A stretch of DNA of 47,591 bases from Eubacteriales Family XIII. Incertae Sedis bacterium (GCA_031272365.1 JAISTX010000072.1:1-47591), one strand, 5' to 3'. Shown: positions 32,595 to 39,256, counted from the stretch's first letter. Numbers and translations: made by a program. The notes: generated from the sequence alone by a model not told the origin.

Positions 32595-33265
32595 TACCTA
32601 CTTTTCGGTTTGGCGTTTTGCGCAACATACTCGAGTGCTGCATCGCTCTTGATATAGCCGGACAAAATGTCTGCCAGGCCTCTGCCGCCGCATAGGCAGA
32701 AAAGCTCCGCCACCCACATCTCGTCCTGAATCCTCGGGAGCGTTGACGCAAGGATTTGGCTGTTTTGCGCCGTAGGCGTCAGCGCTGCGTATCTTGCAAT
32801 GGTTTTCAGCGTTTCTATATGCTGGAATTGCTCCACGTAGCCCACCGTGGCAAAATAGGGATGTTTGACGATCACTTTTTCCAGCACGGCAACATCCGTC
32901 ACTTTCTCCAGGGCCTTTTCAATCACGGGCTTTGAAAGGTTGGACAGCGCGATCTCTTCAATCAAACGCTTGTCCGTCAGCGCATCCAGCGCCGCATGGA
33001 TGACCATAACATGTTTCTTGACGGCATCATAGCTGGCGCGATCATCCTTCGGGTTCATCTCCAAAATGGTTCCGTGATTCAGGCTGGTGACAATGTCGGC
33101 CAACAGCAATTGGTCGGTGATTTTCCCGGCCGCGGCGGCGCGCACGTTGAAATTGGGCGCGGTTTTTGCGATGGACGCCAGCTGCTGCTGGTCCGTGATC
33201 TTCCCAACGGCCCTAAGGGCCTTTTCCTCGTTCTTGTTTTCCCAAGCCGGCGCAAACAGTCCCAT
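32591..33265 (-). CDS. HEAT-like helical repeat protein
   Basis: I chose the ATG at 33265, which follows an AAAGGGG Shine-Dalgarno by nine bases; a longer frame to 33298 adds 11 Cys-rich residues and is less likely. The 224-residue product consists of short helical repeats: LRAVGKITDQQQLASIAKT, AAAGKITDQLLLADIV, ALDALTDKRLIEEIAL and ALEKVTDVAVLEKVIV. These recur about every 25-35 residues and resemble HEAT or variant repeats. It has no signal peptide and is likely a cytoplasmic scaffold. It converges with the GT87 gene and has its own promoter-like TATAAT at 33302-33297. Its partner is unknown. Confidence 0.78.
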   Translation of the reverse strand: MGLFAPAWENKNEEKALRAVGKITDQQQLASIAKTAPNFNVRAAAAGKITDQLLLADIVTSLNHGTILEMNPKDDRASYDAVKKHVMVIHAALDALTDKRLIEEIALSNLSKPVIEKALEKVTDVAVLEKVIVKHPYFATVGYVEQFQHIETLKTIARYAALTPTAQNSQILASTLPRIQDEMWVAELFCLCGGRGLADILSGYIKSDAALEYVAQNAKPKSRY

Positions 33266-33296
33266 AGCACAGCACCCCTTTCTCCCAGATGCACAC

Positions 33297-33302
33297 ATTA
33301 TA
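33297..33302 (-). promoter_or_regulatory. Candidate -10 box of the HEAT-like gene
   Basis: A perfect TATAAT on the minus strand (33302-33297) preceded by ATG, 32 bases upstream of the chosen ATG. The -35 match is poor (GATACA-like), and the left end of a 13-base inverted repeat lies where an activator or repressor could act. Confidence 0.5.
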
Positions 33303-33323
33303 CATCTTTCCCGCCAATTTTGT

Positions 33324-33362
33324 ATCGAGTTCGCGGATCAGCGTGTAACCCGCGAACTCGAT
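33324..33362. repeat. 13-base perfect inverted repeat between divergent promoters
   Basis: ATCGAGTTCGCGG (33324-33336) and CCGCGAACTCGAT (33350-33362) are exact reverse complements around a 13-base loop. No T-tract follows on either strand, so it is not a standard terminator. It lies between the minus-strand TATAAT at 33297 and the plus-strand promoter at 33420 and may be an operator or RNA structure. Confidence 0.85.
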
Positions 33363-33419
33363 TGAAAATCGGCAGCAACAGTATAGCAAAGAGGCTTAGC
33401 AGCCTGTGTCTTGATTTCC

Positions 33420-33450
33420 TTTACATATTTCGGTTCGGCAATAGTATAAT
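33420..33450 (+). promoter_or_regulatory. Promoter of the alpha/beta hydrolase gene
   Basis: TTTACA (33420-33425) and a perfect TATAAT (33445-33450) are 19 bases apart (18 with TTACAT). The transcript would start near 33457 and carry a 90-base leader with two hairpins. Confidence 0.65.
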
Positions 33451-33465
33451 GCAAATATGGAGAAA

Positions 33466-33526
33466 GGTTCACAATCACCGGTAGGTGAAGAACCGCCCCC
33501 CTCTGTTGCAATGGAGGCGGGGTTTT
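33466..33526 (+). promoter_or_regulatory. Possible attenuator: two competing hairpins before the hydrolase gene
   Basis: Hairpin 1 pairs GGTTC (33466-33470) with GAACC (33490-33494), with an inner CACC/GGTG pair. Hairpin 2 pairs AACCGCCCCCCTC (from 33491) imperfectly with GGAGGCGGGGTT (33513-33524) and runs into TTTT (33523-33526), like an intrinsic terminator. The bases AACC belong to both, so only one can form at a time. I do not recognise a known riboswitch class. Confidence 0.45.
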
Positions 33527-33546
33527 CGTGATAGGAGGAAGGGAGC

Positions 33547-34707
33547 ATGGAGCAGATGGACATCATTGAGGCGAAGCGGCGGCCGCTGTGGCGGCGCATC
33601 TTGCGCCGGGTCGGGATCATCGCGCTGATCCTGGTCATAGCTTGCGCGGCAGTGTTCTTTGTCGGGCGGACGTACAATACAGCGACCACGCGGATCGACA
33701 CGCCGAACGGGATCGACACGTCGGAATATGTCGAGATCGGCGGCATCGAGCAGTACATCCAGATACGCGGCGAGGACAGGGGCAATCCTGTTATTTTAAT
33801 CCTGCACGGCGGGCCGCTTGGCACGACTGCGGCAATGTTCCACGCGTGGCAGCCGCTGCTGGAGTCGGAGTACACGTTCGTCGATTGGGACCAACGCGGG
33901 GCCGGCAATACCTTCTACCGTAACGGTGGGGCGTGCGGCGAAGTCACGTATGAGCGGCTGGTCAGCGACATCGACGAGATCGTCGATTACCTGCGCGAGG
34001 CGCTCGGTCAGGAGCAAGTCATCATCATGGGGCATTCGTTCGGGACGGAGATCGGCATCCGGTACATAGCTGCGCACCCGGAGAAGGTCAGCCACTACAT
34101 CGGCGTCGGGCAGGTGGTCGACGGCTATGCAGGGCTGGAGACGCAGCTCGGGAAGGCTGCGGAGATCGCGCGCGCGGGCGGGGACGAGACCGCGGCGGTC
34201 GAGATGGAGCAGCAGGTGCAGGCACTGCTCGATGCGTTCGACACGCTGCCTGAAGACGCCTTGGCCGAGGAGTCGGGGGCGGTGATGCTCGACATGATCG
34301 ATATCCAGAACCGGATGTATGAGTTTCTTCCAAGCTACGAGGGCGGGCAGTCCACGGCTGCGGTGCTCCTCTTTTCGCCGCGTCTCACCTGGTCTGAAGC
34401 CCGGTGGTACCTGTTCGGCGGCATCTATTCGATGGACGCCAGAATCCCTTACATGCCGCTCTACCGCGAGGAGCGATTCGCGGAGCGGGCGGCGCATCCG
34501 ATCCCCCTGTCGGTGGAGGTGCCGACGACCTTCATCACCGGGGAATACGACTGGGTGACGCCGTACTCGCTGGTGGAGGCATACCTGCAGCAGCTGGAAG
34601 CGCCCTCGAAGGAACTGCTGTACGTCGAGGACGCGGGGCATGGCACGATGTTCGACAACCCCGAGGGTTTCGCGGACGCAATCCGGGAGGCCCTGGCGGC
34701 GGACTAA
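33547..34707 (+). CDS. Membrane-anchored alpha/beta hydrolase (proline iminopeptidase-like)
   Basis: The 386-residue product has a basic N-terminus and one membrane segment (about residues 22-43, VGIIALILVIACAAVFFVG), so the catalytic domain should be outside the cell. The fold motifs are clear: LILHGGPLG near residue 85 (oxyanion region), DWDQRGAGNT near 117, and nucleophile elbow IMGHSFGTEIG with Ser near 163. The acid is in TGEYDWVTP near 334, and the His is in DAGHGTMFD near 363. HGGP and DQRG.G are typical of the proline iminopeptidase (peptidase S33) group. The Shine-Dalgarno GGAGGAAGGGAG is strong. The gene has its own promoter and a possible attenuator leader. Substrate is unknown. 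Confidence 0.9.
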   Translation: MEQMDIIEAKRRPLWRRILRRVGIIALILVIACAAVFFVGRTYNTATTRIDTPNGIDTSEYVEIGGIEQYIQIRGEDRGNPVILILHGGPLGTTAAMFHAWQPLLESEYTFVDWDQRGAGNTFYRNGGACGEVTYERLVSDIDEIVDYLREALGQEQVIIMGHSFGTEIGIRYIAAHPEKVSHYIGVGQVVDGYAGLETQLGKAAEIARAGGDETAAVEMEQQVQALLDAFDTLPEDALAEESGAVMLDMIDIQNRMYEFLPSYEGGQSTAAVLLFSPRLTWSEARWYLFGGIYSMDARIPYMPLYREERFAERAAHPIPLSVEVPTTFITGEYDWVTPYSLVEAYLQQLEAPSKELLYVEDAGHGTMFDNPEGFADAIREALAAD

Positions 34708-35285
34708 AACTCGACTTCCGTCATGTCCCTATACAATTCTATTGCTTCCGGCACCTGCTTCCTCCATATTGCCTGCAATGCTTCGTCGGCATCCTTCCCG
34801 TGCTTCTCGCGATAGCTTTGCGCCCGCATCTCAAACGTCCTCACACCCCGTTTGATCTCCGTCTTGCACATGCCGACAAAATCGGTGAATGTGCTCGCAA
34901 GTTCCGTTGTGGTCTTTTGCAACTCGTGGTCATAGAAGTACACTTTCCCGCGATTCACGTCTGCGACGCCAATCACGAATTCATTTCCGAAAGTATCGCT
35001 CGCTATAGGTAGAAGACTATCGTCGAGATACTCATCCAAGAGATCAAGACCATCAAGCCATGTAAAACTCTTGTCTGATTCCGCGACGCTATAAAAATAC
35101 CTTACATCCGTTTCACCCAAGCCTCTTCCTTTCCCCAGATATATCGATGTTTCTGGGGTATCACCGCCATTGTACTTGAGCAAAAACCGCTTGTAGTCTT
35201 CAGGCAATTTGATATCATAAGCCGCTTCAAGCGCCATGATCTGTTCCGCCACGCCAACCTTGTTGTTCTTGTTTGAAATCTGCAC
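34704..35285 (-). CDS. SMI1/KNR4 (SUKH) family protein
   Basis: The 193-residue product matches SMI1/KNR4 proteins. The opening has LEAAYDIKLPEDYKRFLLKY (about residues 19-38) followed by NGGDTPE, and ASDTFGNEFVIGVADVNRGK lies near 95-115. These are the usual helix plus 'P.DY..FL..yNGG' and 'ia.d..Gn' signatures. The start is a GTG with GGAGG five bases upstream. SUKH proteins often neutralise polymorphic toxins, but no toxin gene is adjacent, so it may be an orphan immunity gene or have a housekeeping role. It converges with the hydrolase gene with a four-base overlap. Confidence 0.85.
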   Translation of the reverse strand: MQISNKNNKVGVAEQIMALEAAYDIKLPEDYKRFLLKYNGGDTPETSIYLGKGRGLGETDVRYFYSVAESDKSFTWLDGLDLLDEYLDDSLLPIASDTFGNEFVIGVADVNRGKVYFYDHELQKTTTELASTFTDFVGMCKTEIKRGVRTFEMRAQSYREKHGKDADEALQAIWRKQVPEAIELYRDMTEVEF

Positions 35286-35312
35286 AGCATCCTCCTTCCT
35301 CCGAATATAGGT

Positions 35313-35342
35313 TTTATATCATTGATTAGAATCTGGTACAAT
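35313..35342 (+). promoter_or_regulatory. Candidate extended -10 promoter of the aldo/keto reductase
   Basis: TTTATA (35313-35318) lies 18 bases before TACAAT (35337-35342), which is preceded by TGG, giving an extended -10. The ATG at 35349 starts six bases after the -10 box, so the transcript would begin at or near the start codon. Confidence 0.5.
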
Positions 35343-35348
35343 CCCTAT

Positions 35349-36305
35349 ATGGAAAAACGTTCTCTGGGGAATACTGGCCTTCTCGTATCGCCTGTCGGCA
35401 TGGGGGTGCTGACCGTCGGGCGCACGCAGCTGGATTTGCCGCTGGACGCGGGCGCGGCGCTCATCCGCTACGCCCTGTCGCGCGGCATCAACTTCCTCGA
35501 CACGGCCGAATACTACGAGACCTACCCCTATATCCAGGCCGCGCTCAAAGGGGGCGGCTACGCGCCCGTCATCGCCAGCAAGTCGCTGGCGCACAGCTAC
35601 GAGAAGATGGGCAAGGCCATAGAGGACTGCCGCGCCGCCTTCGGCCGCGACGCCATCGACATCTTCCTGCTGCACGAGGTGCGCCAGGCCCCGGACCTCG
35701 AAAACCGCGCCGGCGCCTGGCAGGCGCTCATCGATGCGAAGGCCAAGGGCCGCGTCAAGGCCATCGGCCTCTCGACCCACCATGCGGACGTGGCCGCCCT
35801 CTGCGCGGGCCTCCCGGGCCTCGACGTGCTCTTCCCGCTGATCAACTTCAAGAGCCTCGGCATCCGCGAGGGCGAAAACGCCGGCACGAAGGAGGCCATG
35901 GCGGGGGCGATCCGGGCCGCGGCCGCCGCGGGCAAAGGCGTCTTTGCGATGAAAGTGTTCGGCGGGGGCAACCTGTCGGGGGACTACGTCGAGGCGCTCG
36001 ACTACGTGACGGGGCTCCCGGGCATAGATAGCGTCATGATCGGCATGGGCTCGGAAAAAGACGTGGACGACGCCGTGGACTATTTCGAGGGGCGGCTGCC
36101 CGAGGGCTACCGCCCGGACGTCTCGCAGAAAACGCTGCGCGTCGACCGCGGCGACTGCGAGGGCTGCGGCAAATGCGCCCGCCACTGCCCGTCGCGCTCC
36201 ATCACCCTCGACGCGGAGAACATCGCCGTCATAGACCCGGCGAACTGCCTGACCTGCGGCTACTGCGCCTACGCGTGCCCCGTCAGGGCCATCATACTCA
36301 TTTGA
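35349..36305 (+). CDS. Aldo/keto reductase with C-terminal 2[4Fe-4S] ferredoxin domain
   Basis: I start at the ATG at 35349 (MEKRSLGNTGLLVSPVGMG), which matches where this family usually begins; a longer frame adds nine residues and has no support. The 318-residue product has the aldo/keto reductase barrel (about 1-255). The Asp/Tyr site is in NFLDTAEYYETYP near residue 50, Lys in VIASKSLAH near 77, and VKAIGLSTHHADV near 136. The last 60 residues carry two ferredoxin motifs, CEGCGKCARHCP and CLTCGYCAYACP, each able to bind a [4Fe-4S] cluster. Such fusions probably link NAD(P)H oxidation to electron transfer; the substrate is unknown. No Shine-Dalgarno is visible. It converges with nifU, with an eight-base overlap. 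Confidence 0.92.
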   Translation: MEKRSLGNTGLLVSPVGMGVLTVGRTQLDLPLDAGAALIRYALSRGINFLDTAEYYETYPYIQAALKGGGYAPVIASKSLAHSYEKMGKAIEDCRAAFGRDAIDIFLLHEVRQAPDLENRAGAWQALIDAKAKGRVKAIGLSTHHADVAALCAGLPGLDVLFPLINFKSLGIREGENAGTKEAMAGAIRAAAAAGKGVFAMKVFGGGNLSGDYVEALDYVTGLPGIDSVMIGMGSEKDVDDAVDYFEGRLPEGYRPDVSQKTLRVDRGDCEGCGKCARHCPSRSITLDAENIAVIDPANCLTCGYCAYACPVRAIILI

Positions 36306-36783
36306 TCTCGGACAGGCTCTTCGGGAGGTGCAGCTCCATGTCGCAGCCGTGGTTCGTGTCCTCGTCGTCCGCGTTGGGGTCGAAGCCCTCGAGGCCGCTA
36401 TAGGTCTTGCCGTGCTTCTGCGCGTAGTCGTAGATCGCACTCTTGATCGCGTGGTCCGCGAGTACAGAGCAGTGGATCTTGATCGCCGGAAGCCCGCCGA
36501 GCTCGTCGAGCACGTCCTTGTTCGTGATCTTCAGCGCCTCGTCGACCGTCTTGCCGATGATCATGTCCGTCGCGATCGAGGACGAGGCGATGGCCGAGCC
36601 GCACCCGAACGTGCGGAATTTCGCGTCCGTGATGACGTCGTTTTCATCCACCTTGATGCTGATCTTCATCATGTCCCCGCAGACGGGGCTGCCGTACGTG
36701 CCCTCCCCGTCCGGGCTCTCGATGTCCCCGACGTTGTGGGGGTTTGTGAGCAAGTCAATCACTTTGTCGTTGTACAGTGCCAT
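36298..36783 (-). CDS. nifU: IscU/NifU-type Fe-S cluster scaffold
   Basis: The 161-residue product has the three Cys sites of IscU-like scaffolds: GSPVCGDMMKI near residue 35, TFGCGSAIASSS near 61, and KIHCSVLADHAI near 105. It builds Fe-S clusters with sulfur from the adjacent cysteine desulfurase. The C-terminus extends past the usual IscU end by about 25 acidic residues containing NHGCDMELHLP; this is not the NifU C-terminal CxxC domain. The start has an AAGGAGAAGGAG Shine-Dalgarno and lies 13 bases after nifS. The 3' end overlaps the convergent reductase gene, which itself needs Fe-S clusters. Confidence 0.93.
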   Translation of the reverse strand: MALYNDKVIDLLTNPHNVGDIESPDGEGTYGSPVCGDMMKISIKVDENDVITDAKFRTFGCGSAIASSSIATDMIIGKTVDEALKITNKDVLDELGGLPAIKIHCSVLADHAIKSAIYDYAQKHGKTYSGLEGFDPNADDEDTNHGCDMELHLPKSLSEIK

Positions 36784-36796
36784 ATTCTCCTTCTCC

Positions 36797-37987
36797 TTAA
36801 AAACCGCTTTCCGCGGAAACGCTTGAAATATTGCGCAGCTTCGCCACGACCTCGATCAGGGCCTCCACCACGTAGTCCAGGTCCTCCTTCGTTGTGAAAT
36901 CGCCGACCGTGAACCGGATCGACCCATGGATCTCCTCCACCGGCACGCCGATGGCCGTCAGCACGTGCGACGGCGTGAGCGAGGCGCTGCTGCACGCGCT
37001 CCCCGTCGACACGGCGATGCCCTTCATGTCGAGGAGCAGCAGGATCGCCTCGCCCTCGATGTACTTGAACGTGATGTTCGCGTTGCCCGGGAGCCGGCTC
37101 TCGAGGCTGCCGTTGATGCGGATGTCCGCGATCTTTTCGCGCACCCGGTCTATGAAATAATTGCGCAGCTTCGTCAGCTGCTCGATATGCGTTTCGAGAT
37201 TTTCGCGCGACAGCTCCGCCGCCTTGCCGAAGCCCACGATGCCGGTCAGGTTTTCCGTGCCCGCGCGCCGCTTCGCCTCCTGGCCGCCGCCATGCATGTG
37301 CTCGGGCAGGTTCACGCCCTTGCGGATGTACAGCGCGCCGATGCCCTTCGGCCCGTAGATCTTGTGCCCCGATATGCTGAGCATGTCCACGCCGAGAGCC
37401 TTCACGTCGATGTGGACGTTGCCGAGCGCCTGCACGGCGTCCGTGTGGAACAGGATCTTCGTGCCGAATCCCTCCTGCGCCTCGCGCACGGCCTGCACAA
37501 GCTCCGCGATCGGCTCGATCGTGCCAATCTCGTTGTTTGCGAACATGATGGAGACGACCGTTGTCTCCGGCCGGAGCGCGGCCTTGAGATCCGCTACGCG
37601 CACGAACCCGTCCGGGTCCACCGGCAGGTACGTGACCTCGAAGCCCTCCTTTTCCAGGTATGCGCCGGAGTGCAGCAGCGCGTGGTGCTCGATCTGCGTC
37701 GTGATGACGTGCCGCCCCTGCTTGCGCTTCCACATCGCGCCCTCGATGACGGCCCAGTTGTCCGCCTCCGTGCCCGAGCTCGTGAAGTAGACCTCGGCCG
37801 GCTGCGCGCCGATGAGCGCCGCCACCTGCTCGCGCGCGGCCGCGATCGCGTTCTTCGACTCCTGGCCGATCGTATACAGGCTGGACGGGTTGCCGTACAG
37901 CTCCGTGAAATACGGGATCATCGCGTCCAGGACTTCTTTTTTGACCGGCGTCGTCGCCGAATAGTCAAGATAAATGCTTTTTGTCAT
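36797..37987 (-). CDS. nifS: NifS-type cysteine desulfurase
   Basis: The 396-residue product is a class V aminotransferase-fold cysteine desulfurase. It opens with IYLDYSATTPVKKEVLDAM. The PLP Lys is in SISGHKIYGPKGIGALYI near residue 207, and TQIEHHALLHS near 96 holds the conserved His. The active-site Cys is in VSTGSACSSASLTPSHVL near 329, where the short loop is of the NifS/IscS kind. It supplies sulfur to the neighbouring scaffold protein. The start overlaps the DUF896 gene by 23 bases, so all three genes share one transcript from the promoter at 38197-38169. Confidence 0.95.
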   Translation of the reverse strand: MTKSIYLDYSATTPVKKEVLDAMIPYFTELYGNPSSLYTIGQESKNAIAAAREQVAALIGAQPAEVYFTSSGTEADNWAVIEGAMWKRKQGRHVITTQIEHHALLHSGAYLEKEGFEVTYLPVDPDGFVRVADLKAALRPETTVVSIMFANNEIGTIEPIAELVQAVREAQEGFGTKILFHTDAVQALGNVHIDVKALGVDMLSISGHKIYGPKGIGALYIRKGVNLPEHMHGGGQEAKRRAGTENLTGIVGFGKAAELSRENLETHIEQLTKLRNYFIDRVREKIADIRINGSLESRLPGNANITFKYIEGEAILLLLDMKGIAVSTGSACSSASLTPSHVLTAIGVPVEEIHGSIRFTVGDFTTKEDLDYVVEALIEVVAKLRNISSVSAESGF

Positions 37988-38159
37988 CTTCGTCCACCAC
38001 TTCTATGTTCTCGAGCTGAGCCCGGAAGGATTCTCGGAAACGCGCGAGGTACTCCTGCCGGAGCGTGTGCTGCTCCGCATGCTCGTCGTCAGAAAGCCCG
38101 CTTTCCTTTTTCTTGCGCGCGAGTTCATTGATGCGCGCCATTTTCTCCTTACTCAACAT
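37965..38159 (-). CDS. DUF896 (YnzC-type) small protein
   Basis: The 64-residue product aligns with DUF896/YnzC over its whole length: KMARINELARKKKESGLSD then EQHTLRQEYLARFRESF. The start at 38159 fits the family N-terminus. The alternative Met seven codons in follows AAGGAG by only three bases. It is a short helical hairpin protein, cytoplasmic, of unknown function; B. subtilis YnzC lies in an SOS operon. Here it leads the nifS-nifU operon, and the -10 box ends nine bases upstream, so its mRNA may have almost no leader. Confidence 0.9.
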   Translation of the reverse strand: MLSKEKMARINELARKKKESGLSDDEHAEQHTLRQEYLARFRESFRAQLENIEVVDEDDKKHLS

Positions 38160-38168
38160 GCTAAAGTC

Positions 38169-38197
38169 ATTTTACATCAAACTTTATATTAGTTCAA
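38169..38197 (-). promoter_or_regulatory. Promoter of the DUF896-nifS-nifU operon
   Basis: On the minus strand, TTGAAC (38197-38192), exactly 17 bases, then TAAAAT (38174-38169). The ATG at 38159 begins nine bases after the -10 box, implying a leader of zero to three bases. Confidence 0.7.
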
Positions 38198-38227
38198 TAG
38201 CAAAATGGATGATTTTCATCGAGATTT

Positions 38228-38914
38228 TCATACACAAATGCGGTCTTTGAGCTTCGCGAAGGTCTTCTCCCCGATCCCGCTCACGCCCATGAGGTCTTCC
38301 GGCTTGGAGAACGCGCCGTACGTCTCCCTGTATGCAATAATTTTTTGCGCGGTCGCCGGCCCCACGCCGTTGAGCTGCTGGAGCGCCTCGCTGCCGGCCG
38401 TGTTGATGTTGACGAGCCCCTGGGATCCGTCCGCGCCGCTGCTGGCGGCGTTCGCGGCGGAGCCGGCGGCAGCGGTGCCCGTGCCCACGCTCTGTGGCAG
38501 CGCCCCGCCCTGCTGCGCCTCCGCCGCCGTTGGCACGTATACCTTGTCGCTGTCGCGAAGCACGACGGCTTGGTTGAGCGCGCTGACGTCCGCGTCCTCC
38601 GCAAGCCCTCCGGCGGCCGTGATGGCGTCGACGATCCTGGAGCCGGCCGGCATGGCCAGCACGCCGGGGTTGTTCACCGCGCCGCCTACGTCCACGAAGA
38701 CGAAGGCCGGCGCGGCCTGTTCGTCCATTGCGTCCGGGGCGCCCTGTGAAGACGCCCCTGCTTCTGCTTCTGCTTCCGCATCAGCGGCCGGGGCGGGCTC
38801 CCCTTCCCCGCGCACGATCACGTCCCCCCCCTGCGCGCCCGCCATATACCGGACGGCGCCGGCGCCGATCGCGACGGCTACGGACAGAGCAACGGCCAGC
38901 AGTTTCATGTTCAT
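38228..38914 (-). CDS. comEA: ComEA-like competence DNA receptor
   Basis: The start is the ATG at 38914, after a G9 tract that can serve as Shine-Dalgarno; a second ATG lies two codons on. The 228-residue product has an N-terminal membrane anchor (about residues 3-22) and an Ala/Glu/Asp-rich linker. A SLBB domain follows (about 72-130, FVFVDVGGAVNNPGV and AGSRIVDAITAAGGL). A Gly/Ser/Ala-rich spacer leads to a C-terminal helix-hairpin-helix pair: GLVNINTAGSEALQQLNGVG and EDLMGVSGIGEKTFAKLKD. This is the standard ComEA layout. It binds incoming double-stranded DNA outside the membrane and hands it to ComEC. comEC is not in the window. Confidence 0.93.
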   Translation of the reverse strand: MNMKLLAVALSVAVAIGAGAVRYMAGAQGGDVIVRGEGEPAPAADAEAEAEAGASSQGAPDAMDEQAAPAFVFVDVGGAVNNPGVLAMPAGSRIVDAITAAGGLAEDADVSALNQAVVLRDSDKVYVPTAAEAQQGGALPQSVGTGTAAAGSAANAASSGADGSQGLVNINTAGSEALQQLNGVGPATAQKIIAYRETYGAFSKPEDLMGVSGIGEKTFAKLKDRICV

Positions 38915-38921
38915 CGAAAAT

Positions 38922-38939
38922 CCCCCCCCCGAAAAAAAA
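38922..38939. repeat. Homopolymer pair in the comEA leader (G9 and T8 on the minus strand)
   Basis: Nine C (38922-38930) and eight A (38932-38939) on the plus strand are separated by one base. On the transcript the G9 run lies seven bases before the ATG, where the Shine-Dalgarno should be, so slippage would change spacing and translation. Confidence 0.9.
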
Positions 38940-38944
38940 TTTGA

Positions 38945-38973
38945 TTGACAAATTCCCATTTTCAAGCAATAAT
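38945..38973 (+). promoter_or_regulatory. Promoter for the antisense (antitoxin) RNA
   Basis: A perfect TTGACA (38945-38950), exactly 17 bases, then AATAAT (38968-38973). No plus-strand gene lies downstream; the transcript would run into the 3' end of the small toxin-like gene and stop at the terminator at 39039-39073. Confidence 0.65.
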
Positions 38974-38979
38974 CTTACA

Positions 38980-39075
38980 AGAGGAGTCGCCTGGTTCCGG
39001 CGAACGCTTCTCGAAACTCTTTTACAAGTGTTATGAGCAACGCCGCTTTCACAAAGCGGTGTTACTTCTTTTTGT
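38980..39075 (+). ncRNA. Predicted antisense RNA, antitoxin of a type I module
   Basis: The RNA is defined by the promoter at 38945-38973 and the terminator at 39039-39073, giving about 95 bases. It is complementary to the 3' untranslated part and last codons of the toxin-like mRNA, the layout of TxpA/RatA and BsrG/SR4 in Bacillus. It has an internal hairpin (TCGCC, 38987-38991, with GGCGA, 38999-39003). Ends are predicted, not measured. Confidence 0.5.
39039..39073 (+). terminator. Terminator of the antisense RNA
   Basis: AACGCCGCTTT (39039-39049) pairs with AAAGCGGTGTT (39053-39063) with one mismatch around a three-base loop. On the plus strand it is followed by ACTTCTTTTTG, a T-rich tail. 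On the minus strand no T-tract follows, so it mainly serves plus-strand transcription. Confidence 0.65.
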
Positions 39076-39148
39076 GACGAAGAAGTAGCACCACGAGTAC
39101 AACGAGGGAAACAACGTCTATTGTTGTAGTCACCTGTATGGACATCAT
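39062..39148 (-). CDS. 28-residue membrane peptide, type I toxin-like (holin-like toxin)
   Basis: A start ATG at 39148, repeated in the next codon, follows GAAAGGAG by six bases. The product opens MMSIQVTTTIDVVS, continues with a hydrophobic Val/Leu helix of about 13 residues and ends LLLRHKKK. Size, single membrane helix and Lys-rich tail match the small holin-like/TxpA-type toxins of Firmicutes type I systems, which damage the membrane when made in excess. It has an excellent promoter with an embedded palindrome at 39199-39227. A convergent antisense RNA overlaps its 3' end. It could instead be an unrelated small membrane protein, but promoter, ribosome-binding site and tail together argue for a real gene. 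Confidence 0.75.
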   Translation of the reverse strand: MMSIQVTTTIDVVSLVVLVVLLLRHKKK

Positions 39149-39198
39149 AGGCACTCCTTTCTGTTTCGAGAAGTACCCGCCTCAGCGACTCCTTGCAC

Positions 39199-39227
39199 AG
39201 TATATACCATTATATGGTATATGTCAA
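39199..39227 (-). promoter_or_regulatory. Strong promoter with palindromic operator for the toxin-like gene
   Basis: On the minus strand TTGACA (39227-39222), 17 bases, then TATACT (39204-39199). The spacer contains a 19-base dyad (39203-39221): arms TATACCAT and ATGGTATA around three bases. A further half-site ATGGTATT lies at 39231-39238. The dyad fills the spacer, so a bound protein would block RNA polymerase. Confidence 0.8.
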
Positions 39228-39256
39228 TACATGGTATTTGTCCCAATTATTGAATT

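Noticed and set aside
33266..33298. Cys-rich N-terminal extension of the HEAT-like protein
   Set aside because: It has no ribosome-binding site and overlaps the likely transcription start, while AAAGGGG lies nine bases before the ATG at 33265.
33324..33362. Intrinsic terminator
   Set aside because: The stem is long but neither strand has a following T-tract, and the loop is 13 bases.
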